This document shows positions 9,069-19,792 of a stretch of DNA of 64,000 nucleotides, piece after piece. The translations under genes and the position numbers were made by a program. The notes below the pieces were generated by a model. The model was not told the DNA's origin. It was given only the letters and a program-made list of their open reading frames with translations, and ran no database searches. This DNA comes from Bacteroidetes bacterium SCGC AAA795-G10. Its GTDB lineage: Bacteria > Bacteroidota > Bacteroidia > Flavobacteriales > Flavobacteriaceae. The stretch's first letter is position 1. Every line of letters begins with the position of its first letter. Location of the stretch: positions 262,131 to 326,130 of the forward strand of contig QFDA01000001.1 in the NCBI GenBank assembly GCA_003130815.1, read 5' to 3'.

Positions 9069-11159
9069 ATGAGCAAGTCTCTTAATATTGCATTGTTGGG
9101 AAACCCAAATACTGGAAAAACATCTCTGTTTAACAGTCTAACCGGTCTATCTCAAAAGGTGGGAAATTATCCAGGTGTTACAGTTGAAAAAAAAGAGGGA
9201 GTATGCAAGCTTGATAGGAAAACAAAAGGATATTTTATTGACTTACCTGGAACATACAGCATAAATTCTTCATCAATAGATGAAAGCATAGTTGTTGAAC
9301 TTCTTCTAAACAAAAACAACAAAGAATATCCAGATTTGGCTTTGGTAATAGCCGATGTTGAAAATTTAAAAAGAAACTTGTTGTTATTTACTCAAGTTAA
9401 AGACTTGGGAATACCAACTATACTTGTCATTAATATGGCAGATCAAATGAAACGTAAAGGTATTTCATTAGATATACCAATTTTGGAGCAAACACTTGAA
9501 ACCAAAATTGCCCTCGTAAGCACACGTGAAAATACTGGCTTAGACGAATTAAAAAAATTAATTTTGAACTACAGGATTATTTCTAATAAACCGCTTGTTC
9601 AAATTAATTCTATTGATAAAAAATACTTTGAAAATCTTGAAAACGCTTTTCCTGGACAATTACTTTACAAACTTTGGTTAATTATAACACAGGATGCAAA
9701 TTTTGGAGCAATTCAGAGAACCCTTATATCAGATATTTCAAAATTTCAAACAAAATCTAAATCTGAAATCAAACGTCTTCAACAAAAGGAAACAATTAAA
9801 CGCTACCAATTTATTAATAGTGTTTTAAAAAAGGGTTTACAAATTGATAAAGCATCTGCAACTGATTTTAGAAGTAAATTAGATAGAGTTCTTATTCACA
9901 AGTTTTGGGGTTATCTAATTTTCTTTTCAATACTTATGATAATATTTCAATCTATTTTTAGTTGGAGTGAAGTACCAATGGATTTTATTGATAATTGTTT
10001 TAATTATTTGAGCAGTGTAACTTCAAATAATTTACCAAGTGGTGTGTTTACAGACCTTTTATCACAAGGAATTATTCCAGGCCTTGGTGGAATAGTAATT
10101 TTCATTCCTCAGATTGCATTTTTATTTCTTTTTTTGTCAATACTCGAAGAAACTGGTTACATGAGTAGGGTTGTATTTTTAATGGACAGAGGATTACGTC
10201 GTTTTGGTCTTAGCGGAAAAAGTATTATCCCTTTAATTTCTGGAACAGCCTGTGCTATACCAGCAATAATGTCAACAAGAAATATTGAGTCTTGGAAAGA
10301 GCGCTTAATTACTATTTTAGTTACTCCATTTACTACATGCTCGGCACGCTTACCAGTTTATGCAATACTAATTGCTCTCGTAATTCCAGATGGTTACTTT
10401 CTCGGCTTTAGTTATAAAGGGTTGATGTTAATGTTTTTATATTTGATTGGTTTTCTTATGGCACTAGGAATTGCTTGGATCCTAACTACTACCTTATCAA
10501 TTCATTCAAAGAGCTACTTTGTTATTGAATTACCTAATTATAAGATTCCATTGATTAAAAATGTTGCTCTAACTGTATGGGAAAAAACAAAAAGCTTTGT
10601 GGAAGGAGCTGGAAAAATAATATTAGCGATTTCCATTTTACTTTGGATTTTAGCTTCATATGGTCCTGGTGAAAATTTTAATCAAGCTGAAAATATTATT
10701 CAAAAGAAATATCCTGAGCTTGCAGAAAAAGAAATAGAATTAAAAACCAACTCATTTAAATTAGAGAATTCATATGTAGGGGTTTTGGGAAGATCAATAG
10801 AACCTATAATAACCCCATTGGGTTATGATTGGAAAATTGGAATAGCAATAATCACCTCCTTTGCTGCAAGAGAAGTTTTTGTGGGAACACTCGCAACTAT
10901 ATACAGTGTTCAGAATGACGATAACGATACTATTAAAAATAAAATGGCTTCAGATATAAGGAAAGATGGGAAGTTATTATTTAATTTAGCAAGTGGAACT
11001 TCGTTAATGATTTTTTATGCTTTTGCCATGCAATGTATGAGCACACTTGCTGTTGTAAAAAAGGAAACTAACTCATGGAAATGGCCACTGGGCCAGCTAT
11101 TTTTCATGACAATATTAGCTTATTTCATTTCATTTCTAACTTATCAAATTTTATCATAA
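9069..11159 (+). CDS. feoB: Ferrous iron transporter FeoB
   Basis: A 696-residue inner-membrane Fe(II) transporter. The N-terminal G domain has G1 GNPNTGKTS (11-19), G3 DLPGTYS and G4 NMAD. A helical GDI-like region follows, then the membrane domain with the Gate motifs (GYMSRVVFLMDRGLRRFGLSG; SGTACAIPAIMSTR; FTTCSARLPVY) and a second gate (AAREVFVGTLATIY; FAMQCMSTLAV). Length is normal for the family. It is translationally coupled at its 3' end (TAATG) to a small FeoB-associated membrane protein. Confidence 0.96.
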   Translation: MSKSLNIALLGNPNTGKTSLFNSLTGLSQKVGNYPGVTVEKKEGVCKLDRKTKGYFIDLPGTYSINSSSIDESIVVELLLNKNNKEYPDLALVIADVENLKRNLLLFTQVKDLGIPTILVINMADQMKRKGISLDIPILEQTLETKIALVSTRENTGLDELKKLILNYRIISNKPLVQINSIDKKYFENLENAFPGQLLYKLWLIITQDANFGAIQRTLISDISKFQTKSKSEIKRLQQKETIKRYQFINSVLKKGLQIDKASATDFRSKLDRVLIHKFWGYLIFFSILMIIFQSIFSWSEVPMDFIDNCFNYLSSVTSNNLPSGVFTDLLSQGIIPGLGGIVIFIPQIAFLFLFLSILEETGYMSRVVFLMDRGLRRFGLSGKSIIPLISGTACAIPAIMSTRNIESWKERLITILVTPFTTCSARLPVYAILIALVIPDGYFLGFSYKGLMLMFLYLIGFLMALGIAWILTTTLSIHSKSYFVIELPNYKIPLIKNVALTVWEKTKSFVEGAGKIILAISILLWILASYGPGENFNQAENIIQKKYPELAEKEIELKTNSFKLENSYVGVLGRSIEPIITPLGYDWKIGIAIITSFAAREVFVGTLATIYSVQNDDNDTIKNKMASDIRKDGKLLFNLASGTSLMIFYAFAMQCMSTLAVVKKETNSWKWPLGQLFFMTILAYFISFLTYQILS

Positions 11160-11290
11160 TGGATTGGATACAAGGCTTTTTAGTTTTTCTTTCAGGAATA
11201 TGTGCACTACTATTTTTATTCAGAAAGTTTTTTTTTAAAAGCAAGCTAGCAAATAAAAAAGGTTGTGATCATAATTGTGATTGTCATTAA
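11159..11290 (+). CDS. FeoB-associated Cys-rich membrane protein
   Basis: A 43-residue protein too short for most ORF callers. Its ATG overlaps the feoB stop by one base (TAATG). It has one membrane helix (IQGFLVFLSGICALLFLFRKFFF), a basic stretch and a C-terminal metal-ligand tail, GCDHNCDCH. This matches the small FeoB-associated Cys-rich proteins found behind feoB in many bacteria. The tail could bind iron; the role is not established. Confidence 0.82.
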   Translation: MDWIQGFLVFLSGICALLFLFRKFFFKSKLANKKGCDHNCDCH

Positions 11291-11386
11291 TATTAAGTAC
11301 CTAAAATTGTTATAAATTCCTTTTTGCTAATCTGTATAATATAAAATCTTATATCTTTAGATACACAAATTGAAATAAACTTAACA

Positions 11387-12598
11387 ATGACTAATTCTAA
11401 CAGATTATTTTATGGTAGCTGTTTCGCCTTAATAACTACAGCACTCTCATTTAGCATTCGTGCTGGTATTTTACCTCAGCTTGGTGAAGAATTTCTTCTC
11501 GATGCCCAACAACTAGGATTTATAAATTCAATGTGGTTTCTTGGTTTCCCTATATCAATGATATTAGGGGGTCTTTTTTATCATACAATAGGTCCAAAAC
11601 GTATCATGCAATTTGCATTTTTGACTCATACCATTGGTATTATTCTGACTATTTATTCTGGAGGTTATTCGGGTTTACTTATTTCGACACTTTTAATTGG
11701 AATAGGAAATGGTTGCACTGAAGCAGCCTGTAATCCAATGATTGCTGACGCATATGAAGGAAAAAAAATGAATACTTTGCTGAATAGATTTCACATGTGG
11801 TTTCCTGGAGGAATAGTAATTGGAAGTGTTGTCTCCTTACTTATGACAAATGCGGGTTTAGGATGGCAAGCACAGATTTGGATAATTATGATCCCTACAA
11901 TAATTTATGCTTACCTTTTTATGGGTCAAGAATTTCCTAAGCCTAAAGTGGAAGCTGCAGCATCTGTTAGTGAAAATTTAAAAGCAATGGCATCTCCTGT
12001 CTACTTATTTATCTTGGCTTGTATGGCATTGACTGCTATTTCTGAATTCGGACCACAACAATGGACAAGCCTTATAATGTCTAATAGTGGTGCACATCCT
12101 ATGGTTATTCTTGCTTTAATAACTGGTTTAATGGCCGTAGGTCGTTATTTTGGAGGGGACATTGTGCACAGATTAGATCAAACTGGTGTTCTCCTTGGTT
12201 CAGCTGTTTTAGCCTCAATAGGAATTTTTCTTTTCAGTACTCAAACAGGTACTATGGTTTATGTAGCAGCTATATTTTTTGCTATGGGTATTTGTTATTT
12301 CTGGCCAAATATGATTGGTTTTGTAGCTGAAAAAATTCCTGCTAGTGGTGCATTAGGAATGTCAATTGTTGGAGGTATGGGAATGTTTTCAACTTCTATT
12401 TTCCAACCTATCATTGGTTCATGGATTGATCAATCTACTGAAATACAAAAATCTTCTGGGCTTTCAGGTCCAGATCTAGACCTAGCCGTGGGACAAGAAA
12501 CTCTAACATATATGATCTCTTTTCCAGGAATCCTTATAATTCTATTTACAATACTTTATTTTTGGCAAAAGGGAGCCTCTAAAGTACCAACAGCATAG
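11387..12598 (+). CDS. MFS transporter, sugar-permease type
   Basis: A 403-residue, 12-helix major facilitator protein. The N-terminus is typical (IRAGILPQLGEEFLLDAQQLGFINSMWFLGFPISMILGG), with the loop 2-3 motif YHTIGPKRIM and the motif GIGNGCTEAACNPMIADAY in helix 4. The overall pattern is closest to FucP-like sugar permeases, but the substrate cannot be read from sequence. It is monocistronic, ending in the hairpin at 12605-12629 shared with the convergent peptidase gene. Confidence 0.8.
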   Translation: MTNSNRLFYGSCFALITTALSFSIRAGILPQLGEEFLLDAQQLGFINSMWFLGFPISMILGGLFYHTIGPKRIMQFAFLTHTIGIILTIYSGGYSGLLISTLLIGIGNGCTEAACNPMIADAYEGKKMNTLLNRFHMWFPGGIVIGSVVSLLMTNAGLGWQAQIWIIMIPTIIYAYLFMGQEFPKPKVEAAASVSENLKAMASPVYLFILACMALTAISEFGPQQWTSLIMSNSGAHPMVILALITGLMAVGRYFGGDIVHRLDQTGVLLGSAVLASIGIFLFSTQTGTMVYVAAIFFAMGICYFWPNMIGFVAEKIPASGALGMSIVGGMGMFSTSIFQPIIGSWIDQSTEIQKSSGLSGPDLDLAVGQETLTYMISFPGILIILFTILYFWQKGASKVPTA

Positions 12599-12604
12599 AG
12601 TATT

Positions 12605-12629
12605 AAAAACCACTTAAAAGGTGGTTTTT
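12605..12629. terminator. Bidirectional intrinsic terminator
   Basis: AAAAACCAC (12605-12613) and GTGGTTTTT (12621-12629) form a 9-bp stem with a 7-nt loop. It has an A-run on one side and a T-run on the other, so it works in both directions. It lies between the MFS gene (plus) and the convergent aminopeptidase gene (minus), whose stop codon overlaps its edge. Confidence 0.8.
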
Positions 12630-13920
12630 AGTTATTCATTAAGTCTTCAATCTCTTCGGCTTCAATTGGTATGTTTGACATTAAATTTAGTGGATCCCCA
12701 GATTTTTGAATTACAACGTCGTCTTCCAAACGGATTCCTAAACCTTCTTCTGGTATATATATTCCAGGTTCAACGGTAAAGACCATATTAGTCTCCATAG
12801 GCAAATGTAAAAGGCCGTAGTCATGTGTATTTAAGCCTAAATGGTGTGAAGTTCCATGCATGAAATATTTTTTATATGCTGGGTTTTTATTGGTTTCGTT
12901 TTGAATATCCGATTTGTCTAAAAGGCCCAATTTAAGTAGCTCTGAAGTCATGATTTTTCCAACTTCTACATGAAAATCTTTCCAAATAACACCAGTCCTT
13001 AAGAGTTTTGTAGCTTCATTTTTTACAAATAAAACAGCATTATAAATCTCTTTTTGACGTTTAGTAAACCTCCCTGAAACAGGTAACGTCCTTGTTAGAT
13101 CAGCTGAATAATTTCCATATTCTGCAGCAACATCCATAAGTATTAATTCACCCGATTTACATTGCTTATTATTTTCTATATAATGTAAAATGTTGGCATT
13201 TGAACCTGAAGCAATTATAGGTTCATATGCAAATCCCCTAGATCTGTTTCTGATGAACTCATGTATCAACTCTGCTTCAATTTCATACTCCCATACTCCA
13301 GGTTTTACAAATGATAATATTCGGCGGATACCTTTTTCAGTTATATTACAGGCTATTTGTATTTGTTGAATTTCTTCTTGTGTCTTAACAGCCCTTAATT
13401 CCTGTAATATTGGATTGCTTTTAGCAGTTTTATGTGCAGGGTAATTATCCCTACACCATTTAATAAACCGATCCTCCCTAGTCTCTGTTTCAACATTCTG
13501 ACGATAATGTTCGTTGGTGTTAAAATAAAAAGTTTCACATTGAGTACTTAATTGTTGAAAAATACTCTTAAAATCGTCTAACCATAAAATTGTTTCAATA
13601 CCACTTAACTCTCGAGCTTGTTCTTTATTTAATTTAGCACCTTCCCAAATAATAATCTTTGAGTTTGTTTTTCTTACAAATAAGATTTCTCTATACTTAG
13701 GATTCAAAGAGTCAGGAAATAGGAGAAGAATTGTCTGTTCTTGATCAATACCAGATAAATAAAATATATCTCGGTGTTGATGGAAAGGTATAGTGCTGTC
13801 AGCGCTAATAGGATAAATATCATTTGAATTAAATACCGCTAAACTTTTTGATTTCATTTGACTCGTAAAAGCCTTTCTGGTCTTTTTGTAAAAAGAGTTT
13901 GAAATGGGTTTATATTTCAT
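12628..13920 (-). CDS. pepP: Xaa-Pro aminopeptidase (M24B)
   Basis: A 430-residue cytosolic dimetal peptidase that removes N-terminal residues ahead of proline. It has an N-terminal creatinase-like domain (PFHQHRDIFYLSGIDQEQTILLLFPD). The pita-bread catalytic domain supplies metal ligands Asp in LILMDVAAEYGNYSADLTRT (two Asp), His in HGTSHHLGLNTHD, Glu in FTVEPGIYIPEEGLGIRLED, and Glu in RLEDDVVI. All five ligand positions appear intact. No signal peptide is seen. It is convergent with the MFS gene and shares the terminator at 12605-12629. Confidence 0.92.
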   Translation of the reverse strand: MKYKPISNSFYKKTRKAFTSQMKSKSLAVFNSNDIYPISADSTIPFHQHRDIFYLSGIDQEQTILLLFPDSLNPKYREILFVRKTNSKIIIWEGAKLNKEQARELSGIETILWLDDFKSIFQQLSTQCETFYFNTNEHYRQNVETETREDRFIKWCRDNYPAHKTAKSNPILQELRAVKTQEEIQQIQIACNITEKGIRRILSFVKPGVWEYEIEAELIHEFIRNRSRGFAYEPIIASGSNANILHYIENNKQCKSGELILMDVAAEYGNYSADLTRTLPVSGRFTKRQKEIYNAVLFVKNEATKLLRTGVIWKDFHVEVGKIMTSELLKLGLLDKSDIQNETNKNPAYKKYFMHGTSHHLGLNTHDYGLLHLPMETNMVFTVEPGIYIPEEGLGIRLEDDVVIQKSGDPLNLMSNIPIEAEEIEDLMNN

Positions 13921-14067
13921 CTGATATTTTTTACGAAGATAATAGTTTTTAAACCCTAATTTGTTTAACTATTTTATCAAAAAAAACATTATTTCAAAAA
14001 TAAAATTCAACAAATTTTTTAAATAGTCATTTATTTGTTCATAAAAGATAAAAATTATGAAAACAGG

Positions 14068-14098
14068 TTTGCTGCTAAGCGTTTATGCCTTAATTTTG
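14068..14098 (+). promoter_or_regulatory. Promoter of the sdhCAB operon
   Basis: TTTG at 14068-14071, 19 bases, then TAATTTTG at 14091-14098 matches the Bacteroidota consensus TTTG-N19-TAnnTTTG with no mismatch. The sdhC ATG is 20 bases further on, giving a short leader of about 16 nt. Confidence 0.75.
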
Positions 14099-14118
14099 AA
14101 TAACAAATTGAAAAACTT

Positions 14119-14778
14119 ATGAGCTTAACTGCCTCTTCAATAGGAAGAAAAGTAGCAATGGCACTCTCAGGAATATTTTTAGTGCTTTTTTTAACTCAGC
14201 ACTTTAGCATTAATCTACTTTCTGTTTTTAGTGAATCATTGTTTAATCAAGTCTCACATTTTATGGGAAACAACCCTATTGTCCAATTTATTCTTCAACC
14301 TATTTTAATTTTTGGCGTTTTGTTTCATTTTGTTATGGGGTTTGTTTTAGAACTCCAAAATTCAAAATCACGCTCAACAAGTTATTCCGTTTACAAAGGA
14401 AAAACTAACGCTTCTTGGATGTCACGTAATATGATTCTCTCGGGAATTGTAATCTTATCTTTCCTTGGTTTACATTTTTATGATTTTTGGGTTCCAGAAA
14501 TGAATTACAAGTATGTTCAAGTTTTACCACTTGACCAAAACAGATATTTTGAAGAACTTGTCCATAAATTTGAAAGTCCTGTTAGAGTAATTATTTACGC
14601 TTTTTCTTTCATTTTTTTAAGCCTTCACTTACTTCATGGATTTGCTTCATCTTTCCAGTCTGTGGGACTAAACAACAAGTACACTAAATCAATAAAATCT
14701 TTTACTACTGCATTTTCAATAATCGTTCCTATCGGTTTTGTTTTTATTGCCGTATTCCATCATATAAATAAATTTTAA
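14119..14778 (+). CDS. sdhC: Succinate dehydrogenase cytochrome b subunit
   Basis: A 219-residue integral membrane protein with five predicted helices. It is the single fused diheme cytochrome b anchor of the Bacteroidota/B-type succinate:quinone oxidoreductase, taking the place of separate SdhC and SdhD. Heme-ligand candidates are His in [28 protein letters not shown] and [12 protein letters not shown]. It opens the sdhCAB operon behind a consensus promoter at 14068-14098 and ends one base before sdhA begins. Confidence 0.92.
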   Translation: MSLTASSIGRKVAMALSGIFLVLFLTQHFSINLLSVFSESLFNQVSHFMGNNPIVQFILQPILIFGVLFHFVMGFVLELQNSKSRSTSYSVYKGKTNASWMSRNMILSGIVILSFLGLHFYDFWVPEMNYKYVQVLPLDQNRYFEELVHKFESPVRVIIYAFSFIFLSLHLLHGFASSFQSVGLNNKYTKSIKSFTTAFSIIVPIGFVFIAVFHHINKF

Positions 14779-14779
14779 T

Positions 14780-16783
14780 ATGGCTAAACTCGAATCAAAA
14801 ATTCCAAACGGTCCTGTTGCTGAAAAGTGGACAAAACATAAGGGTAAGATAAATTTGGTTAGCCCAGCAAATAAACGCTTAATTGATATTATCGTTGTAG
14901 GAACTGGTTTAGCCGGTGCGTCTGCATCAGCAACTCTTGCTGAATTGGGATATAACGTAAAAACCTTCTGTTTTCAAGATTCGCCTAGAAGAGCACACTC
15001 TATTGCTGCACAAGGTGGAATAAATGCTGCAAAAAATTATCAGGGGGATGGAGATTCAACATATCGTTTGTTTTACGACACCATTAAAGGTGGCGACTAT
15101 AGATCTCGAGAGGCAAATGTTCACCGTTTAGCAGAAGTGTCAACTAATATAATCGATCAGTGTGTCGCTCAAGGTGTCCCTTTCGCTAGGGATTATGGTG
15201 GATTATTAGACAACCGGTCTTTTGGCGGTGTTCTGGTTTCAAGAACATTTTACGCAAAAGGCCAAACTGGCCAACAGCTTCTTTTGGGAGCTTATTCTGC
15301 TATGAACAGGCAAATTGGTCGTGGAAAAATTCAAATGTTCAACCGACATGAAATGATGGACATAGTAATTATTGACGGTAAAGCACGTGGAATTATAACA
15401 AGAAACTTAGTTAATGGTAAGGTAGAGCGCCACGGAGCACACGCTGTAGTTATTGCTTCTGGAGGCTATGGAAACGTATTTTTCTTGTCTACAAATGCGA
15501 TGGGAAGTAATGTGTCTGCAACATGGAAAATTCACAAAAAAGGGGCATATTTTGCAAATCCTTGTTTTACTCAAATTCATCCCACATGTATCCCAGTATC
15601 TGGTGATCACCAATCAAAACTAACACTAATGTCGGAATCCTTAAGAAATGATGGTAGAATATGGGTGCCTAAAAAGCTAGAAGACGTAAAAGCTATCCGT
15701 GAAGGAAACCTTAAACCTACTGAGATTAAAGAAGAAGACAGAGATTATTATCTAGAGAGACGTTATCCTGCATTTGGAAATTTAGTACCTAGGGATGTTG
15801 CTTCCAGAGCAGCAAAAGAGCGCTGTGATGCTGGATTTGGTGTAAACAAAACAGGTGAAGCAGTTTATCTAGATTTTGCTTCTGCAATAACACGTTATGG
15901 AAAAGAACAAGCTCATGTAAAAGGTTTAAATGAAGATGACCCAATTTTAGTAAAGAAATTAGGACAACAAGTGGTTCGCGCAAAATATGGTAATCTATTT
16001 CAGATGTATGAAAAAATTGTCGACCAAAATCCTTATGAAACACCTATGATGATTTATCCAGCTGTTCATTATACCATGGGTGGTGTTTGGGTTGACTATA
16101 ATTTAATGACAACTATTCCTGGCTGTTATGCAATTGGTGAAGCTAATTTTTCGGACCACGGGGCTAACCGCCTTGGTGCGTCAGCTTTAATGCAAGGACT
16201 GGCTGACGGATATTTTGTTCTTCCTTATACAATAGGTGATTATCTTGCAGATGACATTCGTACTGGTCCCATTGATACTAATCACCCTGAATTCGAGAAA
16301 GCCGAGGCTGCAGTTAATGCTCAAATCGAAGGTTTTATAAGTAATCATGGAAAAAATTCAGTTGATTTTTATCACCGTAAACTAGGAAAAATAATGTGGA
16401 ATAAATGTGGAATGTCAAGAAATGAAAAAGGGTTAAAGGAAGCAATTAATGAGATTAACGAATTGCGTGAAGATTTTTATAAAAATGTAAATATCCCGGG
16501 TAAATCTAACGAATTTAATGAGCAATTAGCAAAAGCAGGGCGAGTTGCAGACTTTTTAGAACTCGGTGAGCTTTTTGCCAAAGATGCGCTTGAAAGAACA
16601 GAATCTTGTGGAGGACACTTTAGAGAAGAATCGCAAACACCTGAGGGTGAAGCATTGAGGGATGATAAAAATTTTACATTTGTCTCTGCATGGGAATCTA
16701 AAGGAAATCCATCTAAGGCAAAGCTTCATAAGGAAGATTTAAAATATGAGGAAATTGAAGTAAAGACTAGATCTTACAAATAA
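14780..16783 (+). CDS. sdhA: Succinate dehydrogenase flavoprotein subunit
   Basis: A 667-residue catalytic subunit oxidising succinate to fumarate in the TCA cycle and feeding electrons to the quinone pool. It has the FAD Rossmann motif [17 protein letters not shown] (about 39-55), the flavin-linking His73 in [15 protein letters not shown], the substrate loop HPTCIP, and a C-terminal SCGGHFREE motif. Length matches the Bacteroidota SdhA/FrdA family, which is longer than E. coli SdhA. It lies 1 base behind sdhC and 16 bases ahead of sdhB. Confidence 0.96.
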   Translation: MAKLESKIPNGPVAEKWTKHKGKINLVSPANKRLIDIIVVGTGLAGASASATLAELGYNVKTFCFQDSPRRAHSIAAQGGINAAKNYQGDGDSTYRLFYDTIKGGDYRSREANVHRLAEVSTNIIDQCVAQGVPFARDYGGLLDNRSFGGVLVSRTFYAKGQTGQQLLLGAYSAMNRQIGRGKIQMFNRHEMMDIVIIDGKARGIITRNLVNGKVERHGAHAVVIASGGYGNVFFLSTNAMGSNVSATWKIHKKGAYFANPCFTQIHPTCIPVSGDHQSKLTLMSESLRNDGRIWVPKKLEDVKAIREGNLKPTEIKEEDRDYYLERRYPAFGNLVPRDVASRAAKERCDAGFGVNKTGEAVYLDFASAITRYGKEQAHVKGLNEDDPILVKKLGQQVVRAKYGNLFQMYEKIVDQNPYETPMMIYPAVHYTMGGVWVDYNLMTTIPGCYAIGEANFSDHGANRLGASALMQGLADGYFVLPYTIGDYLADDIRTGPIDTNHPEFEKAEAAVNAQIEGFISNHGKNSVDFYHRKLGKIMWNKCGMSRNEKGLKEAINEINELREDFYKNVNIPGKSNEFNEQLAKAGRVADFLELGELFAKDALERTESCGGHFREESQTPEGEALRDDKNFTFVSAWESKGNPSKAKLHKEDLKYEEIEVKTRSYK

Positions 16784-16799
16784 AGACAAAAAACTAGAT

Positions 16800-17546
16800 A
16801 TGAATTTAACTTTAAAAGTTTGGCGGCAACCTAATTCAGAAACGAAAGGAAAGATAGAAACATATAAAATTAAAGATATTTCTCCAGATATGTCCTTTTT
16901 AGAAATGATGGATGTTTTGAATGAGCAACTAATGTCCGAGAAAATAGATCCAATTGCATTTGATCATGATTGTCGTGAGGGTATTTGTGGAATGTGTTCT
17001 ATGTTCATTAACGGCGAAGCGCATGGTCCAGATCGCTTAGTTACTACTTGTCAACTGCATATGCGTAAGTTTAAAGATGGAGACACCATAACAATTGAAC
17101 CTTTTCGTGCAAAGGCATTCCCAGTAATCAAAGACTTAGCGGTCGACCGTTCAGCATTTGATCGAATTCAACAGGCAGGAGGCTTTGTATCAATAAATAC
17201 TTCTGGAAATACTCAAGATGCAAATGCAATTCCTATTGACAAACATGATGCTGACAAAGCTTTTGATTCAGCTACATGCATTGGTTGTGGTGCCTGTGTT
17301 GCTACATGTAAAAATGCGTCTGCAATGTTATTTGTTTCAGCTAAAGTTTCTCAATATGCCTTACTCCCTCAAGGTAAGGTGGAGGCCACGGACCGGGTAC
17401 TTAATATGGTTAATCAAATGGACGAGGAAGGGTTTGGAAATTGTACTAATACAGGTGCTTGTGAAGTGGAATGTCCTAAAGGTATTTCACTTGAAAATAT
17501 TGCAAGAATGAATCGAGAATATTTATTTGCAAGCCTTAAGGGTTAA
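16800..17546 (+). CDS. sdhB: Succinate dehydrogenase iron-sulfur subunit
   Basis: A 248-residue electron-transfer subunit. The [2Fe-2S] cluster ligands are Cys58, Cys63, Cys66 and Cys84 ([10 protein letters not shown]...TTC). The [4Fe-4S] and [3Fe-4S] clusters are bound by Cys160, 163, 166 and 170 ([11 protein letters not shown]) and Cys215, 221 and 225 ([15 protein letters not shown]). It is the last gene of sdhCAB. Its final 11 bases overlap the convergent gene at 17536. Confidence 0.96.
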   Translation: MNLTLKVWRQPNSETKGKIETYKIKDISPDMSFLEMMDVLNEQLMSEKIDPIAFDHDCREGICGMCSMFINGEAHGPDRLVTTCQLHMRKFKDGDTITIEPFRAKAFPVIKDLAVDRSAFDRIQQAGGFVSINTSGNTQDANAIPIDKHDADKAFDSATCIGCGACVATCKNASAMLFVSAKVSQYALLPQGKVEATDRVLNMVNQMDEEGFGNCTNTGACEVECPKGISLENIARMNREYLFASLKG

Positions 17547-18513
17547 TCATCCTATGTAGAGAAGAAAGCTTCTTCTTAATATTTATTTTAATTAACTGAT
17601 CTATTCCCGAAAGTTCACTTTTAATATCTTTTAAAAACTCTGAGTCAGAAAATACGTAATGTCCACATACTCTTATGAGGCTTTCTTTTTGATGAATTGG
17701 ATCAAAATCCTTGCTAACCCACTTTACCCATTTTTTAGAATTATATGAGATTTGCCAAAATTTATCAAATAGATCCCTTCTTTTTTTAATCTTATTTAAG
17801 TACGTATCTGTTTCGATTAATCCAAATTCCGGAGCAATATTTATGGAATCTAAACCCGAATCCATTTTCAGTTTTATTAATCCTTCAGAAATATAATCAC
17901 CGTTATGTTCTTTTGATTTTAAATTGTTTTGCTTAGCAACAGCTACCATTTTTTTTAGCCTTTTGAGATCAAAATTTCCTATATTTTGATTTGATGAAAG
18001 AGAAGTACCTGATTGTATGACTAAATACTTAATTTGTGAAAAAGCTTCTTGTGGAAGATTAGCCTTTAAATAGTTTATAAGAGATTGGAGTTCTTCTGGC
18101 TCAAATCGCCTTATAGCTTCTTCTGTTCCTATTTCAAATTTAATATTAGGACTAATGGAAAAGCAAAATTGAATCATATCCAGTGTCCACCTAGATCCCT
18201 CAGAAAATGAAGGAAATTTTTTCCAAGGGTCGATATGAATATAATCAAAGTGATTGCAATCATGTTTTAAAGACTCATATCCATCGTCTTGAGTTTGGCC
18301 TTGACCTGGACCACTGTGGTCCCTCATTATTAATAAATCTTTTGCATAATTTGAAAGTCCCTTAGTGGTCCATTTATTTGCGTAGCCTCCATTGAAGTCA
18401 ACCTGTCTTCTACTCGGGATTAATCCAATCTTATTTTTTGATTCAGTCTGAAACTCAATTATAGAGTCAACGATATTTTTAGACATTGGTCCAATAAAAA
18501 ATTTAATCTCCAT
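17536..18513 (-). CDS. TIM-barrel protein resembling GatZ/KbaZ
   Basis: A 325-residue soluble protein without a signal peptide. It has barrel-like motifs: [68 protein letters not shown] and [14 protein letters not shown]. The pattern of acidic and His residues after beta strands is like the tagatose-bisphosphate aldolase non-catalytic subunit family (GatZ/KbaZ) and related sugar-phosphate barrels. No catalytic partner (GatY/KbaY) or sugar operon is nearby. A different TIM-barrel aldolase or isomerase is possible. It converges on sdhB with an 11-base overlap and is followed by a serine hydrolase gene upstream on the same strand. Confidence 0.45.
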   Translation of the reverse strand: MEIKFFIGPMSKNIVDSIIEFQTESKNKIGLIPSRRQVDFNGGYANKWTTKGLSNYAKDLLIMRDHSGPGQGQTQDDGYESLKHDCNHFDYIHIDPWKKFPSFSEGSRWTLDMIQFCFSISPNIKFEIGTEEAIRRFEPEELQSLINYLKANLPQEAFSQIKYLVIQSGTSLSSNQNIGNFDLKRLKKMVAVAKQNNLKSKEHNGDYISEGLIKLKMDSGLDSINIAPEFGLIETDTYLNKIKKRRDLFDKFWQISYNSKKWVKWVSKDFDPIHQKESLIRVCGHYVFSDSEFLKDIKSELSGIDQLIKINIKKKLSSLHRMINP

Positions 18514-18564
18514 AAATCAATTTAGTTTAGTCAAAGAATAATAATTAATGATATTTTGAAAATA

Positions 18565-19719
18565 TTAAGGAAGAGCACCAATCAACTTTTCCATAAAAAC
18601 ACCAACTTGAGTTGGTTCAAGCCAACGTAAAACAACTACCATATCCTTTTCAGGTACAATTATTATATAATTTCCTCCAAAACCAGACGCATAAAAGGTA
18701 TCCTCGGGTACTCCTTCCCAGTATCTCTCTGTTCCCTTTTTATTCAACCACCACATATAACCATAACTTTTTTGAGATGGTGAAGATTGAGTAGCTTTAT
18801 TTATCCATTGTTGACTAATGAGCTGTCTTTCATTCCATTTACCTTGTCTTAAAAAAAGTAATCCAAAACGAGCATGATCTTCAGTATTTATAAATAGACC
18901 ACCTCCAGAATGGCCGCCACCTGATACTGATTGCATTCGGTTTCCGTCAAGCTCTACCCAAGAATTATTATAACCATACCACCGCCATGTTGTACTAGCT
19001 CCTATTGGATCCATTATAAACTTTTTCAAAACCTGAGGTAAAGGTTGACGCCAAACATTTAAAAGACAATATGCTAGAAGGTTGACTCGTACATCATTGT
19101 ATTTGTAAAAAGTGCCAGGTGTATTCAGTTTTCTATTTTTCCAGTCATCTATTCCGCCTTCCTTGGGAGGTCTATCAGCCCAGTCATGTATTCCCCACAA
19201 AGTACCACTCCAATCAGAGGATTGATTCAAAAGATATTTCCATCTGATTTTACTATTGTGTTTACCTTTAAATGAATTATCCCATATATAATCAGATACA
19301 AAATCATCTGTTTTGAAAAGTTTTTGATCAACTGCTAAACCTGCAATTGTAGATAGATAGCTCTTAGTCACACTAAATGTCATATCTACTCTCTTAGTAT
19401 CTCCCCAAGAGGCAATCTTATAGCCTCCCTTTAAAATAATGCCAGCAGGGCCTCCTCTTTTTTTTGTTGGCCCCAAAATTTTATGGTAGGGCTCGTTTTC
19501 AAAACCCTTGTTTATAGCTATTCTTAAATCTTTAGACCCACGGTACTCATTTTCTTTCGCAAAATCAATAGCAGAATTAAGTTTTTTAATATTAATTTTA
19601 AAATATTCAAGGGATTTTTTTTTCCATTCAAAACCATGGGGAGGAGGAAAATAATTTTGCCCTATTAAATGAAATTCAAAAATAGAAGCTAAAAATGCAA
19701 ATGTTAAGATTTTCTTCAC
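18565..19719 (-). CDS. Serine hydrolase, beta-lactamase/PBP class C fold
   Basis: A 384-residue exported protein with signal peptide MKKILTFAFLASIFEFHLIGQ. The nucleophile motif SVTK is at 116-119 (TFSVTKSYLSTIAGLAV). The second motif region is YKYNDVRVNLLAY, and GSFGG-like elements near the C-terminus are represented by YASGFGGNYIIIVPEKD. This belongs to the beta-lactamase-related serine hydrolases (esterase, peptidase or amidase activities); true beta-lactamase activity is not implied. The start is GTG 19719. The gene is divergent from the omega-amidase gene at 19793. Confidence 0.85.
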   Translation of the reverse strand: MKKILTFAFLASIFEFHLIGQNYFPPPHGFEWKKKSLEYFKINIKKLNSAIDFAKENEYRGSKDLRIAINKGFENEPYHKILGPTKKRGGPAGIILKGGYKIASWGDTKRVDMTFSVTKSYLSTIAGLAVDQKLFKTDDFVSDYIWDNSFKGKHNSKIRWKYLLNQSSDWSGTLWGIHDWADRPPKEGGIDDWKNRKLNTPGTFYKYNDVRVNLLAYCLLNVWRQPLPQVLKKFIMDPIGASTTWRWYGYNNSWVELDGNRMQSVSGGGHSGGGLFINTEDHARFGLLFLRQGKWNERQLISQQWINKATQSSPSQKSYGYMWWLNKKGTERYWEGVPEDTFYASGFGGNYIIIVPEKDMVVVLRWLEPTQVGVFMEKLIGALP

Positions 19720-19792
19720 TTTGATTTATGTGAAATGAAATATTTTAAATATAATGAAATCCAACTAAAATAGATTTGCACTTACAACTAAA

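Noticed and set aside
18565-19719. Beta-lactamase resistance gene
   Set aside because: The SVTK motif only places it in the broad serine hydrolase fold; the other motifs and the length are not those of class C resistance enzymes.
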